Assembly: GCA_964023205.1 (NCBI GenBank)
Contig: OZ026835.1
Span: 42,815,083-42,879,082, forward strand
Direction of reading: 5' to 3'
From: Lutraria lutraria
Lineage: Eukaryota; Mollusca; Bivalvia; Venerida; Mactridae
Length of the DNA: 64,000 nt
In this document: positions 1-11,266 of the stretch, one piece after another
Layout of the letters: every line of letters begins with the position of its first letter
How positions within the stretch are numbered: the stretch's first letter is position 1
The notes under the pieces: model-generated
What the model was told of the DNA's origin: nothing
Database searches by the model: none
The model's input: the letters and a program-made list of their open reading frames with translations, nothing else
Translations under genes and position numbers: made by a program

Positions 1-475
1 GGAGCAAAAAAGTACAGTCGTATAACACAGCATGTCGTTATATAGAACCCAATCATAGAGTGAAAACACACAGGAGCAAAAAAGTACAGTCGTATAACAC
101 AGCATGTCGTTATATAGAACCCAATCATAGTGTGAAAACACACAGGAGCAAAAAAGTACAGTCGTATAACACAGCATGTCGTTATATAGAACCCAATCAT
201 AGTGTGAAAACACACAGGAGCAAAAAAGTACAGTCGTATAACACAGCATGTCGTTATATAGAACCCAATCATAGTGTGAAAACACACAGGAGCAAAAAAG
301 TACAGTCGTATAACACAGCATGTCGTTATATAGAACCCAATCATAGAGTGAAAACGTACAGGAGCAAAAAAGTACAGTCGTATAACACAGCATGTCGTTA
401 TATAGAACCCAATCATAGAGTGAAAACGTACAGGAGCAAAAAAGTACAGTCGTATAACACAGCATGTCGTTATAT
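1..475. repeat. 72-bp tandem repeat, about 6.6 copies, cut by the window edge
   Basis: Copies begin at 1, 73, 145, 217, 289, 361 and 433, and the last stops at about 475. Copies are nearly identical; the main variation is CACACAGG versus CGTACAGG just before the copy boundary. Because 72 is divisible by three, an open frame of 24-residue repeats runs through it (60-611, +). I read that as a by-product of the period, since the frame runs on into unique DNA with no sign of a protein. It lies in the third intron of the USP47-type gene, on the opposite strand to that gene's transcript. Confidence 0.95.
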
Positions 476-997
476 ACAGCCGGTCGTTAAGACAGCCTCG
501 ACTGTAATTATCAAAATTAATTTACTGTTAGAACATTTGTTTTGTGCATTGAAAATGATATACAAATGTACTTCAAGGATCATTATACCATCCAAAATGA
601 GTCATGTTTAACAGGACAGGGATGTTTATTTAGATGTATCTGTATCAGTTATCACTTTGAATTATCTTCATCAACAGTCTAAAGGTGCATAATTTATAAT
701 AGTAGTACTTAAAACAGAACCTACATTGAAAATTTTTGTTTTATCGAAAATTTGAGGCATTAATTGGATGAGGACATTCATTAGGGAAAACTCAGGAATA
801 GAATCTTACCACAGACTGTTTAAATTCATGACATTTAGACAAGGAACATAATAATAATAACTATCATGTGTGCACATAGTAAAAATAAAATCTTTTTCCT
901 GTATGCTACCGTATAAACATTATCAATCAATAAGAAAATAAATAAAATAATTATAAATCTTTTGAAAGCATTCCATACAAAATGTTAATTTTTTTAC
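476..997 (-). other. Third USP47-type intron, visible part
   Basis: No exon is visible here. The next USP47 exon, which should lead toward the catalytic domain, lies beyond the left edge. The sequence is AT-rich with no clear repeat other than the 72-bp array to its left. Confidence 0.6.
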
Positions 998-3172
998 CTT
1001 GCCCAAATTTGGAGGGGGTGGAGGAGGGGCAGGGGGTGTGGCTATTTTCCTCGGTTCCTTTCCTTCCAGTTCACAGATTGTAAAATTATGACGTTTAACT
1101 CCAGGAGAAAGAATGTCACCTAAAAACGACATTTTAAATTCATCCAGTGCTACCTGAAAATAAAAATGAATGATTATTTTGGTCAGCAAAGTTTGCCCGA
1201 TAAATAGATTACCCAGCACTAGCCCAGTAATTATGCATGCACTGCATGTATGATGTACCAAATACACTTGGCCATAAGTCGACCAAATATGGGTACTGTG
1301 AATATCTTAAAATTCAACTCCACTAATGGTAGAGTAACGAAAAAATGTAGTATCACTAACACAATGTTTAAATTCTGAATATACAGTATTTTTGCACAAA
1401 CTGGAGTGAACTAGGTCAAGTTTTATTGCCTGGGTAATAAAACAGCTATATTGATTTTATCTTTTTAGCCTAGTTGCACTATTTCTAAGTTTATAGTTAA
1501 TGTAATCATAAGGACTTTTTACCTATTAATTTGATGTTGCATATCTTGCTCACATAATATTTATATCCAAAATTAAAGAGGAATTTCACATTTTAAGTGA
1601 GTCTTGCATATTTACATCACATGGAGGCATTTTGAAGTGTCATAGATTCTCAAACAGTGCAGCAAAAATTTGCCCGCAACTTACAAGCGACTCAAACTTA
1701 AATTCCAATTTTTACACACTAAAAATTAAGTAAAATATAGCCTTTGACATATGATTATGAGTTAGGTAAGCTTATGGCCAAGTATGTACAGTAACACAAG
1801 TCACATGTTATAGTGCTTTCAATTACAAAAATCTTGAAGACCAGTCCAGTCCAGTGACTAGACTCTCCAGGCTATATTAGACTATTATTAACCTGGGTTG
1901 CAGGCCTTTTGTTATGCCATTTTGGGGTCATGTATTCGGTCAAGTTCCCCAAGTAAAAAAAGTATATATTTTTCCTCTCTGAGAGAAGAATTTCCCCACT
2001 ATTAAAATAAAAATCATTTGAGGTACTGCCTAAAAAAAGTATGTTAGCATAGTAATACTAGTATTCAAAATTCCCTAATTTGGTATTTTACTAGTCTACA
2101 CTAATTTCCCCAATCAAAGGGACCCAATAATCATAATGTATTCAAACAATTTTTATTTTTTACAGAACCTGATGACTAAATTAAAGACTATTTATAAATT
2201 ATAAAACAGACAAGAACTCATTTAAATGACTGTTTAAATCAGAGTTAGACTGGCATAAAATTTCTATCATCATGAGTAATGTTCAAGTTTTTTTAGCATG
2301 CTTCTGAAATTGCCAAATCCAGTCTATTTTCGACATAGTAGTTACTTTTTTTAAAGTACATACCTCAACAACTTCTGTGTTTTCTTGTCTTTCATAATGA
2401 ACAGAAATAGTACCCAACATATAACCAAACTGTTTACTTATATCATTTATGAACATTTGAACAAGTGAAGATGCTGGTAGATTCATTGTGTGTTTGACAG
2501 CATTAGCATGTGGATCGACCATGTCTCTGATTATACATAGCACTTTCGGTTCATCAGCTGCCGATGCACTCTGAAAATAACATCAAATGTGTAAACAAAT
2601 CATCAATGGCTAAATAAGGCTGAAAATAAAAATGAGTTTGTTTGGAGTGTTAATAAGTCATGCGCACAAGATTATAACTAAGTTGTGCGCACGAGACTAA
2701 CAACTTTGTAAGTTACTAAGTATATATAGTTACTATAGTTAGTTATCTTGTGTGCACAACTTAGTAACTCGTGGCCATGACTTTAGTTATAAATCATATA
2801 CGCATGACTTATTAACTCATGGCCACGACATAAAAAATCTCACACATGTCACCTCTGTGCCACCGTATAAATCAGTAAATAATGGATTCCTGGAAACTGT
2901 CAAAACAGAAAGTCAACAGAAAATGTTCTACACATTACATAGTTGACAAACAAAAGGATACGACATGAAGATCATCTAACATTAGTTATATATCACTTAA
3001 AACATGCGTATACCACCAACGCCATATCATAATGAAGTACGAATAACCTTTTTTTAACTGTCATTCATTGTTTCACTACCCCACCCACCTAAAAATTAAC
3101 AGATTGTGTTCCGTCTACCGACGTAATTATTACCTCCAGAGGGACCACCTGCGATGTGTCCCCAACAACCAT
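998..3172 (-). CDS. USP47: USP47-type ubiquitin carboxyl-terminal hydrolase, N-terminal exons only
   Basis: Three coding exons are visible, all phase 0: 3172-3134 (13 codons, starts MVVGDTSQ), 2570-2364 (69 codons) and 1153-998 (52 codons). Each boundary has a proper splice signal on the - strand: donors GTAATA, GTATGT and GTAAAA, and acceptors TTTTCAG and TTTTCAG. The 134 residues resemble the N terminus of animal USP47: an MV-G start, then DEPKVLCIIRD and NLPASSLVQ, a region ahead of the peptidase domain. The third exon ends in a proline run (PPAPPPPPP). USP47 is a cytoplasmic cysteine protease that removes ubiquitin and is linked to base-excision repair and beta-catenin turnover in animals. 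The catalytic Cys and His boxes are outside the window, so activity cannot be judged. The gene is divergent from RPL10A and probably shares its promoter region. The family call rests on remembered similarity, not on a search. Confidence 0.8.
1154..2363 (-). other. Second USP47-type intron
   Basis: About 1.2 kb between exon 2 (ends 2364) and exon 3 (starts 1153). AT-rich sequence with no further exon, RNA gene or well-formed repeat that I can see. Confidence 0.7.
2651..2829. repeat. Cluster of short palindromic repeats in USP47-type intron 1
   Basis: Words of the form AACTAAGTTGTGCGCACGAG, GTGCACAACTTAGTAACTCG and AACTCATGGCCACGAC recur in both orientations. Each is centred on a GC-rich palindrome (TGCGCA, GTGCAC, TGGCCA) flanked by AT-rich arms. 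The block could fold into several alternative hairpins. It sits between exon 1 (ends 3134) and exon 2 (starts 2570). Confidence 0.6.
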
Positions 3173-3349
3173 ACTGGCTAGTGTATTCCGGGACTATTCC
3201 TTAAGATACAATCAGTTTTTACACGTTTACTTTCATTTTTACGTAAATTATTTGTGTCGCAACTCAGCGACAGTCTTTCGAAATCTCGTCGCGAACGATA
3301 TGCGAGATTTGGATTGATACTTCCTTTTCCGGTTACGACATCCGTCAAG
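3173..3349. promoter_or_regulatory. Shared divergent promoter region of USP47 and RPL10A
   Basis: Only 177 bp separates the two start codons, so both promoters and both 5' untranslated regions must fit or overlap here. About eight CpG dinucleotides fall between 3258 and 3306, against a CpG-poor background. An inverted repeat pairs AAATCTCG (3281-3288) with CGAGATTT (3303-3310), resembling a split TCTCG/CGAGA promoter palindrome. No TATA box is visible. The pyrimidine run CTTCCTTTTCC (3320-3330) fits a 5' TOP transcription start, as expected of ribosomal-protein genes; it would give RPL10A a leader of about 30 nt. Confidence 0.65.
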
Positions 3350-5952
3350 ATGAGGTGAAATTTTTAACTCTCTATTCAATCCATCTTAGAAATACTTATA
3401 ACTTCGCTATCATTCATTTCTTTGTACACATATATATTCAGTATGATTATTGGCGTTGTTATTTAATCATTTGGGATGTGGTCGATGTTGCAAATGGAAA
3501 TTATTTGGAATATCAGACGCTGAAAATCAGAATACTTGTTAACCAGCATGTGATATTCTAATGATGTCTCAAATTTGTCTTTAGTTGTCAGTTGTTTATA
3601 AGGATTGTATTTTTATTATTACTGAGTTGGTTAACTTAAGGCATGCCTGGCCAAATACGTGTTTCTTCTCCTCTTCCAAGTACAACATTAAACAGTTTGT
3701 GTGGGTTACATTTCGTAGACCCTGGTTGAAAATATTTATTTTTATATAGTTAGTTCTCCCAGCCAAGTTGGAAATGAAATCTCTTAGGCCATGTCAAACG
3801 ACTTGAATTTGAATGCACTTCTGTGATTCACAAATTATATGTTACATTAAATTTTGTTCTCTGTGTTTAGTAAGATCAGCAGAGACAACTTGCAAGAGGC
3901 CATTGGGGCCGTCATGGAGGGTACAAGAACAAAGAAGAGGAAATTCACTGAATCCATTGAACTCCAAATCGCTTTGAAGAACTACGATCCCCAGAAGGAC
4001 AAGCGTTTCGCTGGCACCGTCAGGTTTGGCTGCTGACTTCAGTTTGAATGCCATGTTTAACATGCATCACAGACATTAAATAAAGCTGAATTAAAAATTG
4101 TCCCAAATCTCAAGATTTTTCATTCTGTGATGTGTGCGTAATACATGGAAGCTAGAATCTCTGGCGGACCTTCACCCAGGGTCTTAAAATAACTGGGGAG
4201 GTATTGGCAGATTCATTTGCCTTACCAACCATTTTAATGCAGCCTTTCCTTTTACAGGTACTTGGTAAGCAGAAATAAGTTGTGCTACCTTACATGCTGT
4301 TTCAATAAATAATTTTGTCACAGTCTGGATGTTAGTACTAAAATCAAGTTATGATAAATCATAAATGTGATGATTACAATATTACATGATTTAAAACCAT
4401 GAACATGTTTCTTGTGCACAAATTAGTTTGCATGTGTGCTTCACTGCTGATTTTTCATTAAGTGTGGTGTTTACTTCAGACTCCGTGTATGCTTGTTAAT
4501 TGTAGTAAACTTTTCTAGTGTGGTTGGCTTACATTTCTTCTATGTCTTATTTTAACACTTTTTACAAGTGAAGTAATTAGATGTGTACTTGTAGGTTGAT
4601 GCATGTACCAAAACCAAAGATGAAGGTGTGTATCCTTGGTGACCAGGTTCACTGTGACCAGGCTAAGGCTCTTGATCTTCCCTGTATGGATGCAGACTCC
4701 TTGAAAAAGCTCAACAAGGATAAGAAACTTGTCAAAAAGTTGGGTAAGTTAAGTACATTCAAGGATATTGCATAGCCTTGACTAAGTTGACTTATCTGCA
4801 ACATAGTCATATTCTAATTGTTGGCAGTATATGATTGCAGTTGTGTTTTGGAATGGTGGTGATTACATTATAATTGACATATTGATTTGAAAATGTGTGG
4901 AGGAAAAGGAAATGGCTAAAAATTTCAAATTATGCTCGCAGAGTTCATTCAGTTTATTAATTGTCCTGAAGTATTGAATGAAATATGCTCGCTTCCTCAT
5001 GCTGGTGTGCTTCTCTTACATATTTTTGTCATCCTTGCTTGGATGATGGTCTGTGACTAGTACCATTTAATTTGTATGAGATTATTTTTATTGCAGCCAA
5101 GAGATACAGTGCTTTCATTGCCTCCGACACTTTGATTAAACAGATCCCCAAAATTTTGGGACCAGGTTTGAACAGAGCTGGCAAGTTCCCCACCCCAATG
5201 TCACACACTGACTCAATGAATAACAAGGTTGAAGAAACAAGAGCCACCATAAAGTTTCAGTTGAAAAAGGTATAAAATACCACATGAAGCCCAAGATTTC
5301 CAGCTTCCATTAGTAACTATGAATGAAGTTAGCTTGTTTTCAATAATTCAGTCTTCACACTAGCGCACAGCCTGAGGCTAGTAAATTTTTCTATCGAGCT
5401 AGTGAGTTATCTAAAAAAAATTGTACTCTGGCTAGTGGTAAATTGTTCATATTCAATAGTCCACATATAGTTCAGGCTAGTGCTTCAAAAAAATTAGTTT
5501 GAACACTGTCATGGTCTAATACATAATTTAATGAGAACAAGATCTTTGGCATCATTGTTACAAGAATACTGACGATGTAAATGTTCTTGGCTTAAACATA
5601 TTTCATAATATATTTTTTTTTACTCCAAATGGACAATATTTTGACTTCCAAAAAAAATAATTGAAAATATTTTTCAGTGTCATACTATTCAATTTTGTCC
5701 TACTTATGTTTGAACAAATAGCACCATATCTACTGGATGTTATGAAAGTTACCATAATTTCACACATTCTAATTACTTCAGGTGTTGTGTTTGGCTACAT
5801 GTGTTGGTCATGCTGAGATGTCGGAGGAACAATTATACCAGAACGTATCTCTCTCAATCAACTTCCTCGTCTCTTTGTTGAAGAAGAACTGGCAGAATGT
5901 TCGTGCTCTCTACATTAAGAGCACCATGGGCAAGGCACAGAGAATCTACTGA
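3350..5952 (+). CDS. RPL10A: 60S ribosomal protein L10a (uL1), complete
   Basis: Five coding exons: 3350-3354 (only ATGAG), 3871-4023, 4595-4743, 5097-5269 and 5782-5952. All introns are GT-AG, and the joined frame gives 217 codons including the TGA stop, so 216 residues; the human protein has 217. Landmarks include the start [29 protein letters not shown] in exon 2, [10 protein letters not shown] in exon 3, [14 protein letters not shown] in exon 4, and the near-invariant end [19 protein letters not shown] in exon 5. The protein belongs to the L1 stalk of the cytosolic large ribosomal subunit, near the tRNA exit site. The start is fixed by the codon split: exon 1 ends AG and exon 2 begins T, restoring Ser2. 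The upstream TOP-like tract suggests mTOR-type translational control. No damage is seen, and the introns argue against a retrocopy. Confidence 0.96.
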
Positions 5953-5993
5953 AGCTGTTTTATAGACTATTATATTGTAATGGCTGAAGCTGT

Positions 5994-5999
5994 AATAAA
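5994..5999 (+). promoter_or_regulatory. RPL10A polyadenylation signal
   Basis: AATAAA 42 bases past the RPL10A stop codon, followed within about 25 bases by a TG- and T-rich stretch (6005-6035) suitable as a downstream element. The implied 3' untranslated region is about 60 nt, short as is usual for ribosomal-protein mRNAs. Confidence 0.8.
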
Positions 6000-6035
6000 T
6001 CTGTGATGGGTCCTACAACTGTTTTATTTGTTCTA

Positions 6036-6520
6036 TCGATAGTTAATAGTCTTTCGATTTATACTTCTCAAAATTTGATAAGGATCACATGTCTTATTGC
6101 TTGTAGTGATGACTTCATAATTTAATTCTTACTCTTGATTAGATATGTATGAAATTTGGTCATTCATGCGTCATAATACACAAGTGCAAAAAATGGAACA
6201 AAATATGTCCATTGCTGCTTACCTGCTTATATTATTTGAACAAACCATTTAATAATTAAGTGATCTGTTATCAAATTTTGAGCTGTGTCTAGTGTATGAC
6301 ATTAACTCGGATTATGATGGCCAGAAGGCCAAATGACCAATTTGAAAAATGTGAACAGATTCAAGTTAGTTGCATACAAAAAGCACTATGTTGCATCTTT
6401 GATTCATTAAGCATCCCAACATACAGCATTCATCTAAGTATTGTTGATAGTGTAAAAGTAACTTCCTATCCTAGTGCATCAGGTACTTCAACGCTTGCAA
6501 TCGTTTAGGTTGGCTTGCAT
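6036..6520. other. Spacer downstream of RPL10A
   Basis: AT-rich. A 70-codon open frame at 6296-6508 has no recognisable features. I see no gene or repeat. Confidence 0.5.
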
Positions 6521-6530
6521 TATCATTCCC

Positions 6531-6690
6531 GCCCCCCCCCCCCCCCCCCCCCCCCTCAAAGAAAATGAGTACATATTGATTTGAACATGTCGGTCCGTCC
6601 GTAACAAGAGACTATTTGGCCTGGTCTCGTTCAGATTTAGTGGGGAGCTTTGTCATCACATAGATGTATATATACATACATGTATATATT
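6531..6690 (+). repeat. Lone diverged copy of the satellite short half-unit
   Basis: A run of 24 C is followed by TCAAAGAAAATGAG, then ATATTG, CATGTC and TCCGTC words, TTTGGCC and CACATAGATG. These come in the same order as in the short half-unit of the 43.6-62.6 kb array (C run, TTTCGAAGAAATG, ATATTGGATAG, CATGTCTGTC, TTTGGCC, CACATAGATAGATG). It is too diverged to be a recent transposition from the array. Confidence 0.5.
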
Positions 6691-8234
6691 GCCCTCTCGT
6701 TCTTGGCTTCAGATGTGATGTTCTGATTAATCATTTGCTCGACGAATGGTCTGATGATGCTCCAATTTCGTCAACGGATTGTTGATTTCTGTACATAGTT
6801 GTCGTTCTTGACTATAGTACTGCAGACCTTTCACGGTTCTACTTTAAAAATGATGCTGTTCAAGCTGTAACTTGAAATGCAGCAGAACGATATGTTTAAT
6901 AATCAGTATATTACGAAGTGATGGTTACTCAAACTTCTTAATAATGTTAAATCATTTAATATTGCAATTCTTATTGATTTTGTGCTATTCGATTGGTGTA
7001 AGGGATGTTAAATTCATGTAATTGTAACATAATTATTTGATCATTTCTTATATACTAGTAATCAGTTTTAATCTCTGACTTTGCCTCTGGTTAATCAACG
7101 AAATTTGCATGGACTGATAACAATCACTAGCTTCAGACAAACATTACTAGTGTTCGCCTCAGACTAATGATATGACTTTCAGGGGCGTAGCTTGTCCTAT
7201 TATAATGTGTAGGTACCTATCGAAGGGGGTTTGGGGCATCTTTTCTCATGGCTAAGTTCATGGGCACATAACTCTGGAATGTGTGAATCACTGGGCATGG
7301 ACATTCTGTCTTGCACATCAACACTTCATGGTGATAACATATTTCTAGTTTCATTGCAATCGCTTAAGGAATGTGAAAGAAGTTCGCTCAACCAACTTGT
7401 GATACTGTTTGCGGACCAACCGACCGACTGAGTAAGTCCAATATACACCCTTCCAAAATATAACAAATAGAAAATAAGAAAAAAATATGAAAATAACTCA
7501 ATCAAATGCTTACCATATTGTTCAAAAACAAATATTGAAATTCGATATTTTGTCTGTTTGTATAGCCTATTTAAAGATAAGTATGAAATTAATATCATCC
7601 TAAGACAAAAGAATCTAAGAAATATTGAAGAAATTATTCTCAGATCACGCAAAATTTTACAACAAATTAACATACCACTCAGTTCAAATTATCTCCCTTA
7701 ATAGAAAACAAAAAATGTATTTGTGACATTATTTTCCTGTGTTTTTCTGCCTCGAATCATTAATTTAACATCCTTACTAATATCCCTATCTTAAAGTCAA
7801 ACATTTATTCAGCTGATTATACTCACAAAAATAATAACGATATTATGTAAAGATGTGTGAGTATCGTGGGGAAATTAATTTTAGATTCAAATGTCATTTC
7901 GAGTTGCTTCCCTTAGATATTAAGGCGGCGGTATATATTAAGAACAAGGAATGTTAGTCCACGAACCCTGCATATACTGGGTAATTTATCTCTAATTGTT
8001 GGTGTTATTTATTTTTTTTAAGTAGAAGTATATATAAGGCTATAAAATGATTCATTTTAGTGAGAAACTGCGTCTAATTAATGTACTTGAATATTCTGAA
8101 CACATATTAAAATGTCTATAAGATATCAAGTTTGCATATTTCTTCCTATATAATATAAGCATGGCTACCTATTGTTTGTGTCTGTTAAGTCTCCAATAAA
8201 AACATTTTGTTTTATAAATTATGTCTGTGACTGT
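6691..8234. other. AT-rich spacer with one degenerate interspersed repeat
   Basis: About 7182-7460 looks like an old interspersed element: it starts CAGGGGCGTAGCTTG, contains CATAACTCTGGAATG and ends in CGACCGACTGAG and CCAATATACACCC. The end matches, in reverse complement, the GGGGGTATATTGGAGTCA end at about 28086. The start recurs at 8235. A 115-codon - strand frame (7673-7326) overlaps this repeat and has no protein hallmarks. Confidence 0.4.
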
Positions 8235-8290
8235 CAGGGGTGTAGCTTGCCGCATAATAATGTGTAAGGGGGGCATCTTTTCACCGTACA
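8235..8290 (+). repeat. Short interspersed repeat fragment, paired with 7182
   Basis: CAGGGGTGTAGCTTGCCGC, then ATAATAATGTGTAAGG and GGGGCATCTTTTC, matches the stretch starting at 7182 with a few changes. Only about 55 bp is clearly shared. Confidence 0.5.
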
Positions 8291-8419
8291 TTGAAGGGAC
8301 GCATTCTGCAGCATTTTGCCTAAAATATTTTAATATGAAGTTCTTGCAGTTCTGCATGTACGCCTGGTGGTCCATTCTTTCAGCCCCTAACCAAAGACCT
8401 ATATATAGGTCTTTGCCTT

Positions 8420-10138
8420 AACCATTCATTTTATTGCGTTTTTCGCATTGTTATTTTTTGTTAAAAAGAATTAAGTGTAGGCACGTGCCTACAGTGCATA
8501 TATACATATATAGGAAGCTCAGCCAATGACGGTGTTCAGCCCAACTAGACAATTATGAAAACACTTAATTATATATTAACATTATAATAGCATTGAATTG
8601 GTACGGATCATGCATTGTCAGCCCTGTTAATAATGTGATGCTTACCGAACTGTTATACGAACTGGCCAGCTGCAGTAGCACGTGAATCTCGAACCTCACT
8701 GTGTATTGTGTAAGTAACGAGCTCACCGTTTGCAAGGGTAGAAATTCCACGAGGCTGTCAATTAGTTACATGAATTTGCGTAAGTGGTAGTATATGTTCA
8801 TGTGAATGAAAATCTCGGTTCATATTGCACAGAATTCTGACGCGGTCAATAAAAATGCATTATAATTTAGGTGTGTGGGCTTCGTATTGACAGAGACATA
8901 CTGTATAGATCTCTCCGGTGTCGAAGCATTATATAATTTATTTGTCTACTAGTAAAATTACGAGTATTTACTGCTACTGTAGATAAATTCAGTAATTCTC
9001 TACTTAGACCGAATAAGTTTTTTTAAAACAGTAGGTAATTAACCACTAGTACAATAGAATTGTATAATGTTATGAAATCCTTGACACAATGACGGCCGGG
9101 TTTCTTAATTGAATTCGAGTACAATTTAATTTGACAAGGAACTTTATCATACAGATTTATATAGTCTGTCACTCGTCACGCTCTAATAGACTCATTGAAC
9201 ACTTTTACATAGGGTCATATATGTACTATAGAAGCTTTTCGATAGATCTTCGACGTATTATAATCTGAGTTAAATGTTTGATAATAAGTACCTTTACTTA
9301 TCCTGACACTGCTTGTAGTGATAGTATATGTTTACCGTAAATTAGGTGGATCTGTGTAATTGAATACAATGTTGTACATTTTATTCGGATATCATATTTG
9401 AAACTGTAGTTCCAAAGGGTTCTGTAGTTCCTTAGCCGAATTATGTTGCAAGTAAGTGAACTTTTTTTCTGATTTAATACTTATTGAACATATTTATTAT
9501 GTCACTGTGTATATATGTGATTTGTTTTTAGGACCAATTCATACATGTAATTATATATCAATGACAATAATGGTCCCAGACAGAAATCCTTGAATCTGTC
9601 AGTATGTCACGTACGTTCTTTTAATGCATGCACTTCAGTTAATTCAATGTGTGAAGTCCCGACTATTCCTTATTCATTTGACACGCATGTATCGTATTGC
9701 GCGCCCGTATTGTTAGAGTATGAAAAACACGTGGAATTCGTGTTCAGAACTTGAATGTAACATACAATAATGAAAATAATGCATTCAAACGTAATCTACA
9801 ATTTAATACCTACGCAAATACCAAATATACGTGTATACTTTATAGTATGTGCAGATAATTGACTTTGCCATGACCAAACAAATAGCTCTAAATTCAATGA
9901 TAAATGTACATGCATTGTGATTTCTTATTTCTCTTGAGTCGTTTAGAGTAAAACACATCAAAAGTTGACTGTACGCAATACACACCACAGCTGATTTTCT
10001 TGTAAACTAAACAATGATAATAAGTAAATCTTACACCATATGTAAATAGTAAATACCACTTTATAGTTCTCAATGTTTAATCTACCAGTTAATACATTTT
10101 GGTTATTTGATACTACTGTATGTGAAATTAATGGACTA
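8420..10138. other. AT-rich spacer, nothing recognised
   Basis: About 1.7 kb with no open frame longer than about 65 codons, no tandem array and no clear terminal-repeat element. Confidence 0.5.
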
Positions 10139-10206
10139 AATAAACATTGCTTCACTGTGTAAAATTTGGCCCAATAAACATTGCTTCACTGTGTAAAATT
10201 TGGCCC
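10139..10206. repeat. Perfect 34-bp tandem duplication
   Basis: Two identical 34-bp copies, 10139-10172 and 10173-10206, each starting AATAAACATTG and ending TTTGGCCC. With only two copies and no divergence, this looks like a recent replication slip. Confidence 0.95.
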
Positions 10207-10399
10207 TTATTTTCGTGTATAGTCTGCAGATTCACCAATAAAATGTTCATGTAATATCACGAAGTCGGACTTCTTTTGCACTGAATGAAAGCATAAAAAA
10301 TTGCTTCTTCTTTCGAGCTCATTAATATAAGAATATAAGGTAGGCCGGTCAGGACATAACTTTTTGTTTGAGGGGGGGGTGAACATTTCATTGAAGTAT

Positions 10400-10490
10400 A
10401 TGACATGCTGCGTTACCGAGATTCGAACCTGGATTGCTGAGTTATGAGTCAAGTGCGTGCACTAATCACTGGACCTCAGCCACAGCATAG
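10400..10490 (-). mobile_element. tRNA-derived SINE head, degenerate
   Basis: Read on the - strand, this begins GGCTGAGGTCCAGTGATTAG (box A-like) and contains GGTTCGAATCT (box B-like) about 45 bases on. A CAT triplet lies at the anticodon position, but the anticodon stem is broken, so it is not a working tRNA gene. The head resembles the SINE at 15845. Confidence 0.5.
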
Positions 10491-10950
10491 AATCATTTAA
10501 GACCCTAATTTATTAATGCACTAGCCCCCCCCATGCTTCAAGGATTGTGAAATGTCAACTGTTCATTTTGTAAATGTCTTGATTGATACATGTGTATTTT
10601 ATAAAGCTTTATGATGCATGAATATTCAATTGATGAATTCAGTATATAAATATATTGTATTACTGAAGAAGATCAAATAAACATTTAATGAATGAAATAT
10701 CCTTAATATTTTGTTTATTGATATACACTGATATTTAACGTATACCAGTATATGGTTCGTGATTGATTTAAATGTATTTACATTTTATACATGTGTATCT
10801 CGTTAATAAACCTGAAATGAATCTTGCATTTGATGGACTTCTTAAATGTTTAAGTACCTGTTTATTTGCAAGCCACATATAATGCACGTATAATATTCAC
10901 TCATTTCTAATTTTCATATGATTATTAAAGAGCCATAGAGTGTAGAACTG
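10491..10950. other. AT-rich spacer, nothing recognised
   Basis: No gene, array or terminal-repeat element seen. A short C run near 10527 is the only base-composition feature. Confidence 0.5.
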
Positions 10951-10951
10951 T

Positions 10952-11118
10952 ACAGGGGGTATATGCATGCATTGCTTATGTTGGTTGGTAATGGTCGGTA
11001 CATCCGTAACCAAATCTTATCCGACCATTTCTAGAGTATGATTTGGCCTAAGCTCTTCGGATTTCTGTATGGAGGTTTGTCATCACATTTAGATGACCTC
11101 TATTGATTTTGAACTATT
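10952..11118 (+). repeat. Lone diverged copy of the satellite short half-unit, second locus
   Basis: ACCAAATCTTATCCGACCA, GATTTGGCC, GGAGGTTTGTCATCACAT and AGATGACCTCTATTGAT follow the array's ATCAAACCTTGTCCGGCCA, TTTTGGCCC, GAAGGTTGGTCACAT and AGATGACCCCTGTTGAT in order and spacing. It matches the unit better than the copy at 6531, but its C run is gone. Confidence 0.6.
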
Positions 11119-11138
11119 AAACATTTTTTTGAATGGTC

Positions 11139-11266
11139 TAAGGCAACAACAAATTAATGATCCACAGATTTTAGCAAGTGAGCAAAAAAAATCTATTTCT
11201 TTTTAATATTGCATTTCTTTCTTTCAGGAAATCAAAGGAACAAACAATCAATTTGTTGTGGCCTTA
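11139..11266. mobile_element. MITE with TAAGGC(C)ACAACAAATT inverted ends
   Basis: The left end reads TAAGGCAACAACAAATTAAT; the right end, reverse-complemented, reads TAAGGCCACAACAAATTGAT. At 128 bp with no coding capacity this is a non-autonomous inverted-repeat element. I cannot assign a superfamily. Confidence 0.65.

Noticed and set aside
60..611. 183-codon frame of 24-residue repeats
   Set aside because: Explained by a 72-bp tandem repeat whose length is divisible by three; it lies in an intron and continues into unrelated DNA.
3561..3625. Possible C/D snoRNA in RPL10A intron 1 (ATGATGT ... CTGA)
   Set aside because: No terminal stem and a poor C box; weaker than the intron 2 candidate.
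7326..7673. 115-codon - strand hydrophobic frame
   Set aside because: Overlaps a degenerate interspersed repeat and has no recognisable domain or splice context.
10395..10490. Candidate tRNA-Met gene on the - strand
   Set aside because: Box A and B words are present, but the anticodon stem does not pair and the T stem has mismatches; it fits a SINE head.
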